Source: Paraburkholderia guartelaensis
GTDB lineage: Bacteria > Pseudomonadota > Gammaproteobacteria > Burkholderiales > Burkholderiaceae
Reading direction: 5' to 3'
Assembly (NCBI RefSeq): GCF_004353905.1
Contig: NZ_SMOD01000015.1
Span: 124,001-188,000, forward strand
Length of the DNA: 64,000 nt
In this document: positions 42,554 through 50,864 of the stretch, in pieces
How positions within the stretch are numbered: position 1 is the stretch's first letter
How the letters are laid out: the number at the start of each line of letters is the position of its first letter
Position numbers and translations under genes: made by a program
Notes under the pieces: model-generated
The model's input: only the letters and a program-made list of their open reading frames with translations
Told to the model about the DNA's origin: nothing
Database searches by the model: none

Positions 42554-43627
42554 TTAGCGTTCGCCGCCCGGCGCACGCGGGTCTTGCGTGGCGCCATGGC
42601 GCACGAGGCGTCCGAAGAACGGGTGGCCGGGGTCGTTGAATCCCGGTGTCGAAGGGTGGCCGCTCGCTACGAGCGAATCCACAAATGCTTCGTCATCCTC
42701 ATCGAGCCGATACTGTAGCGCGGGCAGATAATCGCGCCATTGCGCTTCGGTGCGCGGCCCTGCGATCGCCGAAGTGATATAGCGGCTGTTGAGCACCCAC
42801 GCCAGCGCGAATTGCGCGGCGCTAAGGTTGCGCTCCTTTGCATGCGCTTCTACGCGTCGCGCAAGTTCGATCGTTTCCGCGCGCCATTCGGTCTCGCTCA
42901 GGCGGCGGTCTTGCCGTCCCGCGCGCGTGTCGGCGCCGGGCTGGGCACCGGGCTCGTACTTGCCGGTCAGCACGCCACGCGCGAGCGGGCTGTAGGAGAT
43001 CACGCCAAGTCCATAGTGCCACGCGGCGCTCAACTGCTCCGCCTCGACCTGGCGATTGGCAAGGTTATAGAGCGGCTGGCTCGCAACGGGCCGCGACACG
43101 CCCAGCAGATCGGCCACGCGGCTGAACTCGGCAATCCGCCAGGCGCGATGATTCGACAGCCCGTAGTGTCTCAGCTTGCCGGCCGCGATCAGATCGCCCA
43201 GTGCACGCACGGTTTCCTCGACCGGTGTGTGGTGGTCCTCGCGATGCAGATACACGAGGTCCAGATAGTCGGTATTGAGCCGCGCGAGGCTCGCTTCGAC
43301 CGCGCGGATCACGTGCTTGCGCGACGCGCCGGCTGCATTGATATCGCGGCTGCCGCTTGCGGAATCGGACGGGTTGCCGACTGGGTTGCCAAACTTCGTG
43401 GCGAGCACCCATCGGTCGCGTTGCCGCGCGATATGCCGGCCCACCACGCGCTCCGATTCGCCCTGGTGGTAGACGTCGGCCGTATCGATCGAATTCACGC
43501 CTTGCTCCTGCGCGGCGCCGATGATGCGTTCGGCCGTGGCGTCGTCGGTTTGTCCGCCGAACATCATCGTGCCGAGCGTCAGCGTGGAGATTTTCAGGCC
43601 GCTATGGCCCAGTTGCCGGTAGTCCAT
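42554..43627 (-). CDS. Aldo/keto reductase
   Basis: 357 residues. The catalytic tetrad is visible: Asp and Tyr in SIDTADVYHQGESE, Lys in VLATKFGNP and His in LDLVYLHREDHHTP. C-terminal NADPH-binding features are normal. The start at 43627 (MDYRQLGHSGLKIS) follows AAGGAAA. Placed between a flavoprotein and an ABC binding-protein gene in a desulfurisation operon, it may reduce an aldehyde released on C-S bond cleavage; that is inference. Confidence 0.9.
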   Translation of the reverse strand: MDYRQLGHSGLKISTLTLGTMMFGGQTDDATAERIIGAAQEQGVNSIDTADVYHQGESERVVGRHIARQRDRWVLATKFGNPVGNPSDSASGSRDINAAGASRKHVIRAVEASLARLNTDYLDLVYLHREDHHTPVEETVRALGDLIAAGKLRHYGLSNHRAWRIAEFSRVADLLGVSRPVASQPLYNLANRQVEAEQLSAAWHYGLGVISYSPLARGVLTGKYEPGAQPGADTRAGRQDRRLSETEWRAETIELARRVEAHAKERNLSAAQFALAWVLNSRYITSAIAGPRTEAQWRDYLPALQYRLDEDDEAFVDSLVASGHPSTPGFNDPGHPFFGRLVRHGATQDPRAPGGER

Positions 43628-43669
43628 GTAGTTTCCTTGAGTCATTCAAATAGTGCGACGTGAGCGCGC

Positions 43670-45265
43670 TCATCGCGACAGCCAGACATCGGCGAAACTC
43701 GCTGCCGTGCCGTCGGGTGAAATGGAGTGGTCGTGCACGCGCTTCGAGGCGAGCGTCACCCATTGCGGCGAAACGAGATTCAGGTCCGGCAGATCGTGCT
43801 CCAGAATGCGCTGGATCTGCGCGAACTGCTGCTTGCGCTTCGTTTCATCGCTTTCTCGCGCAGCTTGCGCAAACAGGCCGTCGATTTGCGGATTGCTGTA
43901 GTGCGAGCCGTTGGTGAAGGGCACGCCGCGGCGGAAGTTGTCGGTCGTATACAAACGCGCCACGCCCACCACCGGATCGAACAGATTGCTCATGCCATTC
44001 ACGGTGAAATCGAATTGCCGGTCGGTATAAACGCGCTTCAAATAGGCCGCCAGATCCTGATTGCGGATCGTCACGGCGATCCCCACTCGGGCGAGCGCCG
44101 ACTTGATGTACTCGCCCGTGCGCGCGGGCAGGTCGCCGATGGGCAGCGGGTCGAGCGTAAGCGCGAAACGCGTGCCGTCCGCCTTGCGCGGATAACCGGC
44201 TTCGTCGAGCAGACGGTTCGCGCGCGCGATGTCGAACGGGTAGGGCGCGGGCGCCGCGTCATAGTAGGGGTTGGACGGCATCAGCGGGCTCGCGGTGGGC
44301 GTCGCGTAGCCGTAGTAAATGACCCTGCGGATGACTTCGCGATCGACCGCGGAGGCAATCGCCTGACGCACCTTCAACGTCTTGAGCACCGGATTGTCGA
44401 GATTGAACTCGATACGTGCCACGCCCGCCTGAAACTCATAGCCGCGTGTTTCGACGCCGAGCTTCGGATTGGCCTTGAGCCGGTCGAGGTCCGCGAGCGG
44501 CACAGGCGTATCGCCACCGAGATCGACCGAACCGTCTTCGAACGCCACCGCGCGCGCGGCGGGGTCGGCGATGATCTTCACGATGATGCGGTCCAGATAC
44601 GGCTTGCCGGCGTTCCAATAGTCGTCATTGCGCGCATATTCGATGTAGCTGCCGCGCACCCACTTGACGAAGCGAAACGGTCCGGTGCCGATCGGCGCAT
44701 TGTTCGCCGGATTGGAAAGCACGTCCTTGCCCTCGTAGAGGTGCTTTGGCAGGATCGGCGTTTCCGAAGCCGAGAACGCGCGTATCAGCCACGGCGTCGG
44801 TTCGCTGAGCGTCAGCACGACCGTATAGGGGTCCGGCGTGGCGATCGCGGTGAGGTTCGCGAATGTAGTGCGTGCTCGCGGATGCACCTGGCGCAATGTA
44901 TCGATCGACCACGCGACGTCGGCCGAAGTGAACGGTGCACCGTCATGCCATTTCACGCCGCGCCGCAGATGAAACACATAGCGGCGGCCGCCATCCTCGA
45001 TCTCCCATGAGGTGGCGAGCAGCGGCTTGGGCTTCAACTCGAAGTCGTAGTCGAGCAAACCTTCAATCACTTTCGGGCTGACCTTGAGGACATTCACGGC
45101 GGTTGTGGCGACATCTACGAGCGCCGTCGGCTCCGGCGTCACCACGAAATTGAGCGTGCCGCCGCGTGTTTGCGCGTGCGCGGCAACGTGAGCGGCCACG
45201 CTCGCCATGACGAGGAGCATCAGAACGACACGGCGTCGCGCCGTGAGCAGGAGGAGAGGAATCAT
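43670..45265 (-). CDS. Family-5 extracellular solute-binding protein (DppA/GsiB-like), paralogue 1
   Basis: 531 residues. Signal peptide ends AAHA|QT; the mature domain has the SBP_bac_5 pattern YVFHLRRGVKWHDGAPFTSADVAW (residues about 93-116) and NNAPIGTGPFRFVKW. It is clearly related to the protein at 50865, with collinear motifs and the same C-terminal FADVWLS ending. No permease or ATPase gene accompanies it, so it probably feeds the Dpp-type transporter encoded at 52506-56219. Its position behind a DszB-like gene suggests an organosulfur ligand. Confidence 0.9.
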   Translation of the reverse strand: MIPLLLLTARRRVVLMLLVMASVAAHVAAHAQTRGGTLNFVVTPEPTALVDVATTAVNVLKVSPKVIEGLLDYDFELKPKPLLATSWEIEDGGRRYVFHLRRGVKWHDGAPFTSADVAWSIDTLRQVHPRARTTFANLTAIATPDPYTVVLTLSEPTPWLIRAFSASETPILPKHLYEGKDVLSNPANNAPIGTGPFRFVKWVRGSYIEYARNDDYWNAGKPYLDRIIVKIIADPAARAVAFEDGSVDLGGDTPVPLADLDRLKANPKLGVETRGYEFQAGVARIEFNLDNPVLKTLKVRQAIASAVDREVIRRVIYYGYATPTASPLMPSNPYYDAAPAPYPFDIARANRLLDEAGYPRKADGTRFALTLDPLPIGDLPARTGEYIKSALARVGIAVTIRNQDLAAYLKRVYTDRQFDFTVNGMSNLFDPVVGVARLYTTDNFRRGVPFTNGSHYSNPQIDGLFAQAARESDETKRKQQFAQIQRILEHDLPDLNLVSPQWVTLASKRVHDHSISPDGTAASFADVWLSR

Positions 45266-45321
45266 CGGTTCGGCAAGCAGCGATTACGGTGAATGAGCGC
45301 TGGCAGGCAGCGCCGCTTTGG

Positions 45322-46386
45322 TTAGCCTGCGAGCGCGCCGGCACGTTCCGCGCGACGCGCCAGCGCAGCTTCGAGCGGCGCCGGATCGACCCATTGCGCG
45401 AAGTCGAAATCGGCCGCGATAAAGCCGTGCTCGAAGAGGAAGCGCCTGAAGTGCGCGAGGGCATCGAGCGCTCCGGCGTCGAGTCCGATCGCAAGTTGCC
45501 TGTGCAGACCTGCACCATACGCGCGCGTCACCCAGTGTTCGGCGCTGCGCACTTCGCGGGCAACATAGCGTGTCACTTCGCCGGGATGCGCACCGGCCCA
45601 CGCGGCCACGTCGAGCGTGCGTGCCAGCACGCGTTCGACGAGGTCGGGGCGTTCGCGCAGGAGTTGCGCATCGACTGTGAGCGGGCGCGGCGTACCGTTG
45701 TTCGCGTGCGCACGCCGATCGGGATGCGCGCTGATGTCGACGAGCACGCGCGCGCCGAGCACGTTGGCGATGTCGAGACCGGTCGCGCCCTTGACGAACA
45801 CCACGTCGGCCTCGCCGCGCAGCAGCGCCGCCGCCTCGCGAGAAAACTCGTGAGCGCGTTGCGCATCGAGCCATACTGCGAGCGGTGCGGATTCGTCCGG
45901 CTTTGCGTCGGCGAGGCCACGGGGCGCGTGCACCAGATCCACGAGTTCGACGTCGGCAGGCGCGACGTCGATCGCTTCGAGCAGCGTATGCAAACCGCGC
46001 AGCGCAGTAGCGCGATGGAAATCGACGACTCCAGCGGCGGTATTGATCGGTAATCCGAACCGACGTCCTGCGAGCGAAGCCCGCGTAGTCGTGAGGTGCG
46101 GATCGAGCGTGATGAGCGCCTGAAACTCATCGACCCAGCTCAAGCCGATGAGCCGTGTGTCGCTGCCTTGCGCCCGCGCCCATAGCGCCGGAATATTGCC
46201 GCCCTGACGAAACGACCACGGCTGCGTATGCGTGAAATGCGAGCGGCGGATGGCCGGGTCGTCGGCGTCCTGCAGTGCCTTCACTTCGATGCCGTCGGCA
46301 GCGAATTCCGCCTGAAGCAATCCTTGCTGCGCGGCAATGCCGAATGGCGTCGGGGCAGGGCAACGGGTGTACCAGAGAAGCGTCAT
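45322..46386 (-). CDS. DszB-like sulfinate desulfinase (binding-protein fold) with catalytic Cys-His-Arg
   Basis: 354 residues, first gene of the minus-strand operon. The N-terminal YTRCPAPTPFGIAAQQGLL resembles the Cys27 region of DszB (2'-hydroxybiphenyl-2-sulfinate desulfinase). HFTHTQPWSFRQGGNIP matches its His60/Arg70 region with the same 10-residue His-Arg spacing: here Cys9, His50 and Arg60. LAGRRFGLPINTAAG and LHTLLEAIDVAPADVELVDLVHAP continue the alignment. It should release sulfite from a sulfinate. Ordinary NMT1-like binding proteins lack this triad and have a signal peptide; none is seen here, so it is cytoplasmic. Divergent from a DszC-like gene. Confidence 0.82.
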   Translation of the reverse strand: MTLLWYTRCPAPTPFGIAAQQGLLQAEFAADGIEVKALQDADDPAIRRSHFTHTQPWSFRQGGNIPALWARAQGSDTRLIGLSWVDEFQALITLDPHLTTTRASLAGRRFGLPINTAAGVVDFHRATALRGLHTLLEAIDVAPADVELVDLVHAPRGLADAKPDESAPLAVWLDAQRAHEFSREAAALLRGEADVVFVKGATGLDIANVLGARVLVDISAHPDRRAHANNGTPRPLTVDAQLLRERPDLVERVLARTLDVAAWAGAHPGEVTRYVAREVRSAEHWVTRAYGAGLHRQLAIGLDAGALDALAHFRRFLFEHGFIAADFDFAQWVDPAPLEAALARRAERAGALAG

Positions 46387-46709
46387 GAAGATTCCTCGGT
46401 CGCGAACAGGCGCATCGCGCAGAAGCTCTGCGTGGGCGGCATGGAGCAAACGATTATCGGCAAGCGCTTGCGGCGTGGTCAAAGAACGAATCGTGAAATA
46501 GGTTCGCCTGCGGAGGTGATTTGCTTTGACCGCAATGCCGTGCTGCCCGATTGCACGGCCTGCAGGCCAACGCAGGCCAGCGAATAACAAAATGCGAATT
46601 CGGTGGTTAGTCGCGGGTAATGCGCTCCCTATACTTTTCCTTTGGCAAATGCCCTGTGGCCGCCCGGGAATCGAAACAATTCGCGGGCCTGACAAAAAAG
46701 GAAAACTCA
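46387..46709. promoter_or_regulatory. Divergent promoter region between DszB-like and DszC-like genes
   Basis: 323 bp with no convincing gene. It contains GCGAATAACAAA at 46580-46591, a 12-mer repeated exactly in the other divergent region of this island (50653-50664). The 46600-46710 part is AT-richer and carries an AAAAAAGGAAAA ribosome-binding site for the plus-strand gene. No complete sigma-70 or sigma-54 promoter could be assigned with confidence. Confidence 0.45.
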
Positions 46710-47945
46710 ATGTCCACTCTTCCCACTCAACTTCCGGTGCGCGCTCGCGCGGCCAGTTTGTCGTTGCAGGATGCGCTCGCCGACTTGCCATCGCTTGCAG
46801 ATGAAATTGGCAAAGACGCGGCCGCGCGCGAAGGGCGCCGTGAATTGCCTTTCGAGGGCTTCGACGCGTTTCGGCACTCAGGGCTGGGACGCCTCAGGCT
46901 GCCGGTGGAATGGGGCGGCCTGGGCGGCTCTCTCGTGGACGAATTCGACGTGATCGCGACGCTGGCCGCGGCCGACAGCAATCTCGCGCACGCGCTGCGT
47001 ATTCACTACGACCAGACCGAAGCGCTGCTGCTTTCGGCTCGCACGCCATTCAACGATTTGCAGATCCAGCGCGTGATCGACGGTGCCATTTTCGGGGGCG
47101 CTTCGACCGAGCTGGGGACGTCGCGTCCTGGCGAATACACCACGGCGCTCCGGCGCGACGGCGAGCATTACCGGCTCGACGGCCGCAAATACTATTCGAC
47201 GGGCACGGCCTTTTCCGACTATGCGCGCCTGAGCGTGCTGAACGACGAAGGCCAGCCCGTGGTGGCGATCGTGCCGGTGCGGCGCGAGGGGCTCACGGTG
47301 CTCGACGACTGGGACGGCATGGGGCAGCGCATGACGGCGAGCGGCAGTCTCGTGTTCGAGAACCTGCTGGTGCGTGCGGACGAGATCACCGAACGCGGCT
47401 TGGCCACGCTCGCCGGCCGTCATGGCGGCGCGCTGCGGCAGCTCCACCTGGTGGCGGTGGCCGCGGGCATCGTTCGCAACGTGGTCGCGGATGCGAGGCG
47501 CTACGTGCTGGAACACGGGCGTCCCGTATTGCACAGCACCGCTCCCTCCGCGCGCGAGGATGCCTTCATTCAGCAGATCGTCGGCACGCTCACCGCGCAC
47601 AGCCATGCGATCGACGCGCTGGTGCGCGAAAACGCCCGCACGCTCGATCGGTCGGCGCACGCGATCCGCGCGGGTGCGCCGGACGCAGATCAGCTCGTGC
47701 TGGAAGGCGCGTTGGCAACGGCGCGCACGCAACTCGTGGTGAGCAAGCTGGCGCTCGAAGCTGCGGAGCGCCTGTTCGAAGCCGGTGGAGCTTCGGCCAC
47801 TTCGCGAGCGCACAATTTCGACCGGCACTGGCGCAACCTGCGCACGATCTTCAGTCACAACCCGCTACTGCACAAAGCGCGCGTCGTAGGCGACTACGCC
47901 TTGAACGGCGTGACGACGCACCTCACCGAAGGCCGCGTATTTTGA
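46710..47945 (+). CDS. DszC-like FMN-dependent monooxygenase (acyl-CoA dehydrogenase fold), paralogue 2
   Basis: 411 residues, close to the 417 of dibenzothiophene monooxygenase DszC. It has RLRLPVEWGGLGGSLVDEF, LAHALRIHYDQTEALLLS, YRLDGRKYYSTGTAFSDYA and the C-terminal FDRHWRNLRTIFSHNP segment typical of DszC/SfnB proteins. These enzymes oxidise a sulfide or sulfoxide using FMNH2 from a separate reductase. The start at 46710 has AAAAAGGAAAA. It is followed by the DszA-like gene, as a sulfone maker followed by a sulfone monooxygenase. Confidence 0.83.
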   Translation: MSTLPTQLPVRARAASLSLQDALADLPSLADEIGKDAAAREGRRELPFEGFDAFRHSGLGRLRLPVEWGGLGGSLVDEFDVIATLAAADSNLAHALRIHYDQTEALLLSARTPFNDLQIQRVIDGAIFGGASTELGTSRPGEYTTALRRDGEHYRLDGRKYYSTGTAFSDYARLSVLNDEGQPVVAIVPVRREGLTVLDDWDGMGQRMTASGSLVFENLLVRADEITERGLATLAGRHGGALRQLHLVAVAAGIVRNVVADARRYVLEHGRPVLHSTAPSAREDAFIQQIVGTLTAHSHAIDALVRENARTLDRSAHAIRAGAPDADQLVLEGALATARTQLVVSKLALEAAERLFEAGGASATSRAHNFDRHWRNLRTIFSHNPLLHKARVVGDYALNGVTTHLTEGRVF

Positions 47946-47973
47946 AACCCACGATTGAGGGAGTGTCCGAAAG

Positions 47974-49326
47974 ATGAGCCGAACTTCGTCGCGCCGCCTG
48001 CATTTGAACGTCAATATCCTGCATTCGGGTTTCGTGCCATCAGCGTGGCGTCTAGCCGATGCCGATCCCCGCGCATTCGTGGACGTGGCGCACTACGTAC
48101 GCGTCGCGCAACTCGCCGAACGCGCGAAGTTCGATGCGGTCTTTCTCGCCGACAACGCGGCCATCATCGACCAGATCGACTTCCGTCCGATCACGGCGCT
48201 CGAGCCCACGGTGCTGCTCGCCAGCATTGCGGCGGCGACCACGCATATCGGGGTGATCGGCACGGCTTCCACGAGCTACAACGAGCCGTACAACATCGCG
48301 CGCCGCTTCGCGACGCTCGATCATGTCAGCCGTGGCCGTGCGGGCTGGAACGTCGTGACGACGGCCGATTTGCCGTCGGCGCGCAATTTCGGCCACGACA
48401 CGGTGCCCGATCACGCACAGCGCTATGCGCGGGCCGCGGAGTTCACGGAACTCGTGAAGGCGCTCTGGGATAGCTGGGACGACGACGCCTTCATCGGCGA
48501 CAAGGCGAGCGGCCGTTTCATCGACGTGACGAAGGTGCGGCCCGTTGCGCACGAAGGGCGTTTTTTCAGGGTGCAGGGGCCGCTGAATCTTCCGCGTACA
48601 CCACAAGGTCATCCTGTGCTCGTGCAGGCCGGTGGGTCGGGGGATGGCCGCGATCTCGCGGCGCGTCACGCCGAGGCCGTGTTCTCCGCTTCGCAATCGT
48701 TCGAGGAATCGGTGGCGTACCGGCGCGACCTCAATGCGCGTGCTTCGGCATACGGGCGCCCGCAGGGCGTGCAGGTGCTCGCGGGCCTCACGACCATTAT
48801 CGGCGCAACCGAGGCCGAGGCGCTGCGGCGCCGCGACGAACTCGTTGAGCAGATTCCCTGGCGCTACAGCCTCACGCGTCTGGCCGGCACACTGGGCCTT
48901 TCGCCCGATCAGCTCGACCTCGACGCACGCCTGCCGGAGAACCTCGCGCTACCCAACGGCGGCAACGGCAATCACACGTTCTTTCATGCCACGATCGCCG
49001 AGGCGCGGCGAGGCGGCCACACGGTACGCGAGTTGATCCGCGCGCTCGCGGGCGGTGGCGGTCATCGCGTGATCGTCGGCACACCTGAGCAGATCGCCGA
49101 CGATATCGAACACTGGTTCAAGGGCGAGGCCGCCGACGGCTTCAACCTCATGCCGGACGCGCTGCCGGACGGGCTCGAGGCGTTCGTTGACGGCGTGGTG
49201 CCGATCCTGCAACGGCGAGGGCTCTTTCGAACCGAATACGAAGGCAATACGTTGCGCTCGCATCTCGGGCTCGAGCGGCCCGCCGTGGGTGAGGTGGCGG
49301 TCGGCGTGGAGCTTCAGCGCGCCTGA
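47974..49326 (+). CDS. DszA/NtaA/SnaA-family FMNH2-dependent monooxygenase
   Basis: 450 residues, matching DszA (453) in length. Hallmarks are LHLNVNILHSGFVPSAWR, FDAVFLADNAAIID, TYNEPYNIARRFATLDHVSRG-like sequence at about residues 99-120 and GWNVVTTADLPSARNFG, followed by PVLVQAGGSGDGRDLAARHAE. The family cleaves C-S bonds of sulfones (DszA) or C-N bonds of aminopolycarboxylates (NtaA). The DszB- and DszC-like genes next to it favour a sulfur substrate. A hairpin follows the stop. Confidence 0.88.
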   Translation: MSRTSSRRLHLNVNILHSGFVPSAWRLADADPRAFVDVAHYVRVAQLAERAKFDAVFLADNAAIIDQIDFRPITALEPTVLLASIAAATTHIGVIGTASTSYNEPYNIARRFATLDHVSRGRAGWNVVTTADLPSARNFGHDTVPDHAQRYARAAEFTELVKALWDSWDDDAFIGDKASGRFIDVTKVRPVAHEGRFFRVQGPLNLPRTPQGHPVLVQAGGSGDGRDLAARHAEAVFSASQSFEESVAYRRDLNARASAYGRPQGVQVLAGLTTIIGATEAEALRRRDELVEQIPWRYSLTRLAGTLGLSPDQLDLDARLPENLALPNGGNGNHTFFHATIAEARRGGHTVRELIRALAGGGGHRVIVGTPEQIADDIEHWFKGEAADGFNLMPDALPDGLEAFVDGVVPILQRRGLFRTEYEGNTLRSHLGLERPAVGEVAVGVELQRA

Positions 49327-49337
49327 TGTGGGGCTTA

Positions 49338-49360
49338 CGCGGCGCGCTTCAGGCGCCGCG
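49338..49360. terminator. Hairpin between convergent genes
   Basis: CGCGGCGC (49338-49345), loop GCTTCAG, GCGCCGCG (49353-49360). It is a strong 8-bp GC stem between the convergent DszA-like and SfnG-like genes, but has no long T-run. Confidence 0.5.
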
Positions 49361-49370
49361 ACTTAACCAT

Positions 49371-50579
49371 TCAGCGGCGCAAGCCAGCTTCGTGGAGCAA
49401 AGGCAACACGCGTTCGCCGAAAAAGTCGAGGTCGGGCTGAAAATCGTAGAAGCTTAGTTGCACGCCGTCGACGCCTGCCGCGTGCAGCTTGATGATCTTG
49501 TCGGCCACCTCTTCAGGCGAGCCCACGATCGCGATGTTGCCGCCCACCGCGCGTGAGGCGGCCTTCGCGCGATCTTCGAAACCGCCGCGCCACGCATGCG
49601 CGTCACTGTCGAAGCGGTGAAAGCTTCCCTCGTCGGCGTGCGCGACGATGGCATCGTGATAAGCGCGTGCCTCGGCGGAAGTCTCGCGGCAGATCACCAT
49701 CGGATTGATCAGCGTACGTATCTGACGCCCATACCCGCGCGCCGCGGCCTTCACGCGCGCGGTGTGCGCGGGCAGCGCTTCCAGCGCGCGATCGATCTGC
49801 GGTCCCGCCGGGCTCGTGATGAACACTACATCGGAGTAACGAGCGGCGAAGTCGATCCCCGCGTCGGAGCCCGTCGCGTTGATGAGCAGCGGGCGTCCAT
49901 AGCGCGGCTTGGGCGTAACGTACGCGCCTTGCAAGCGCCAGCCCGAAATTTCGGGCTCGAAACTGAAGTTGTCCGGTTGCGCCCACAACTGCTGCACGGC
50001 GTCGAGAAATTCGGCGGCCATCTCATAGCGCCGGTCGTGCTCGATGCGGTTCCAGCCAAACATTTCATGTTCGACGGCGCGGTGCCCCGTAACCACGTTG
50101 ATGCCCCAGCGTCCGCGCGAGATGTGGTCCAGCGTGGCCGTGAACTTCGCGAAGTGCAGCGGATGCCACGGCCCATAGAGCACATGGGTCGTGGCGGCCA
50201 GGATGATGCGCTCGGTGCGAGCGGTTAGCGCCGCGAGCGTCATGAACGAGTCGAGTGCATGGCCGTCGAACACGCCGCCATAGCCGCCTTTTGGCAGCCA
50301 TTGCGACAGGGCGAATACGAGATCGAATCCGAGCGCTTCGCACTTCTGCACGAGCGCGGCGTTGTAGTCGAACGACCAGTCCGTGCCGCGCGGCAGCGTC
50401 GATGCGCTCCATCCGCCAGCCTGAATCGGCAGGAACAGTCCCAGCATGAGCGGCTGCGCGAATGCACGCGCCACAGGGCTATCGGAGAAGGCGGCGGGGG
50501 AGGCTACGGGCACGAAGGGCGTCGACGCCACGGAAGACGTGCGCGGCTCGGCCACGGGAATTTCACTCAAGACAGACAC
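49371..50579 (-). CDS. SfnG-like FMNH2-dependent (dimethyl)sulfone monooxygenase
   Basis: 402 residues from GTG 50579. After a low-complexity N-terminal 45 residues, LGLFLPIQAGGWSASTLPR, SFDYNAALVQKCEALGFD and FALSQWLPKGGYGG match the SfnG/SsuD branch of the luciferase-like enzymes, as do FTATLDHISRGRWGINVVTG and LINATGSDAGIDFAARYSD. It probably oxidises a sulfone to a sulfinate, which a desulfinase or SsuD could then finish. Start choice is unsure: TTG at 50570 has AAGGTG upstream, and ATG at 50447 would remove the unusual leader. Confidence 0.83.
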   Translation of the reverse strand: MSVLSEIPVAEPRTSSVASTPFVPVASPAAFSDSPVARAFAQPLMLGLFLPIQAGGWSASTLPRGTDWSFDYNAALVQKCEALGFDLVFALSQWLPKGGYGGVFDGHALDSFMTLAALTARTERIILAATTHVLYGPWHPLHFAKFTATLDHISRGRWGINVVTGHRAVEHEMFGWNRIEHDRRYEMAAEFLDAVQQLWAQPDNFSFEPEISGWRLQGAYVTPKPRYGRPLLINATGSDAGIDFAARYSDVVFITSPAGPQIDRALEALPAHTARVKAAARGYGRQIRTLINPMVICRETSAEARAYHDAIVAHADEGSFHRFDSDAHAWRGGFEDRAKAASRAVGGNIAIVGSPEEVADKIIKLHAAGVDGVQLSFYDFQPDLDFFGERVLPLLHEAGLRR

Positions 50580-50652
50580 CTTGGAGGTTCGTTGCGGCGC
50601 CGGGCGCCTTGCGGGTCGATCGGTCGATCTATTGATTAAACACGCGCCGCTC

Positions 50653-50664
50653 GCGAATAACAAA
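50653..50664. promoter_or_regulatory. GCGAATAACAAA motif shared with 46580-46591
   Basis: Identical 12-base sequence in both divergent regions of the sulfur island, here 74 bp upstream of the SfnG-like start. It is a candidate regulator site; chance cannot be excluded for a single 12-mer. Confidence 0.35.
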
Positions 50665-50864
50665 GAAGCTTTTCTGCTTTCCAATTGAGTTACCGCGCTG
50701 CTGCTTCGGCGCACCGGCTCATATGGATAGCAGCATCGCTTGGTTAGCGTGCGAGGAAGCCGTTGTTACGATTGCAGCACTGTCGCCACGGCGCGAATTT
50801 CCCAGCTCTCGCAGATCGCAACGTCTAGCCTCTCGTAGCCTCACTGATATCGGAACGCATCAGC

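Noticed and set aside
45322..46386. Calling this protein an ABC-transporter binding protein
   Set aside because: The fold is the same, but there is no signal peptide and the DszB-type Cys, His and Arg are conserved; enzyme is the better call.
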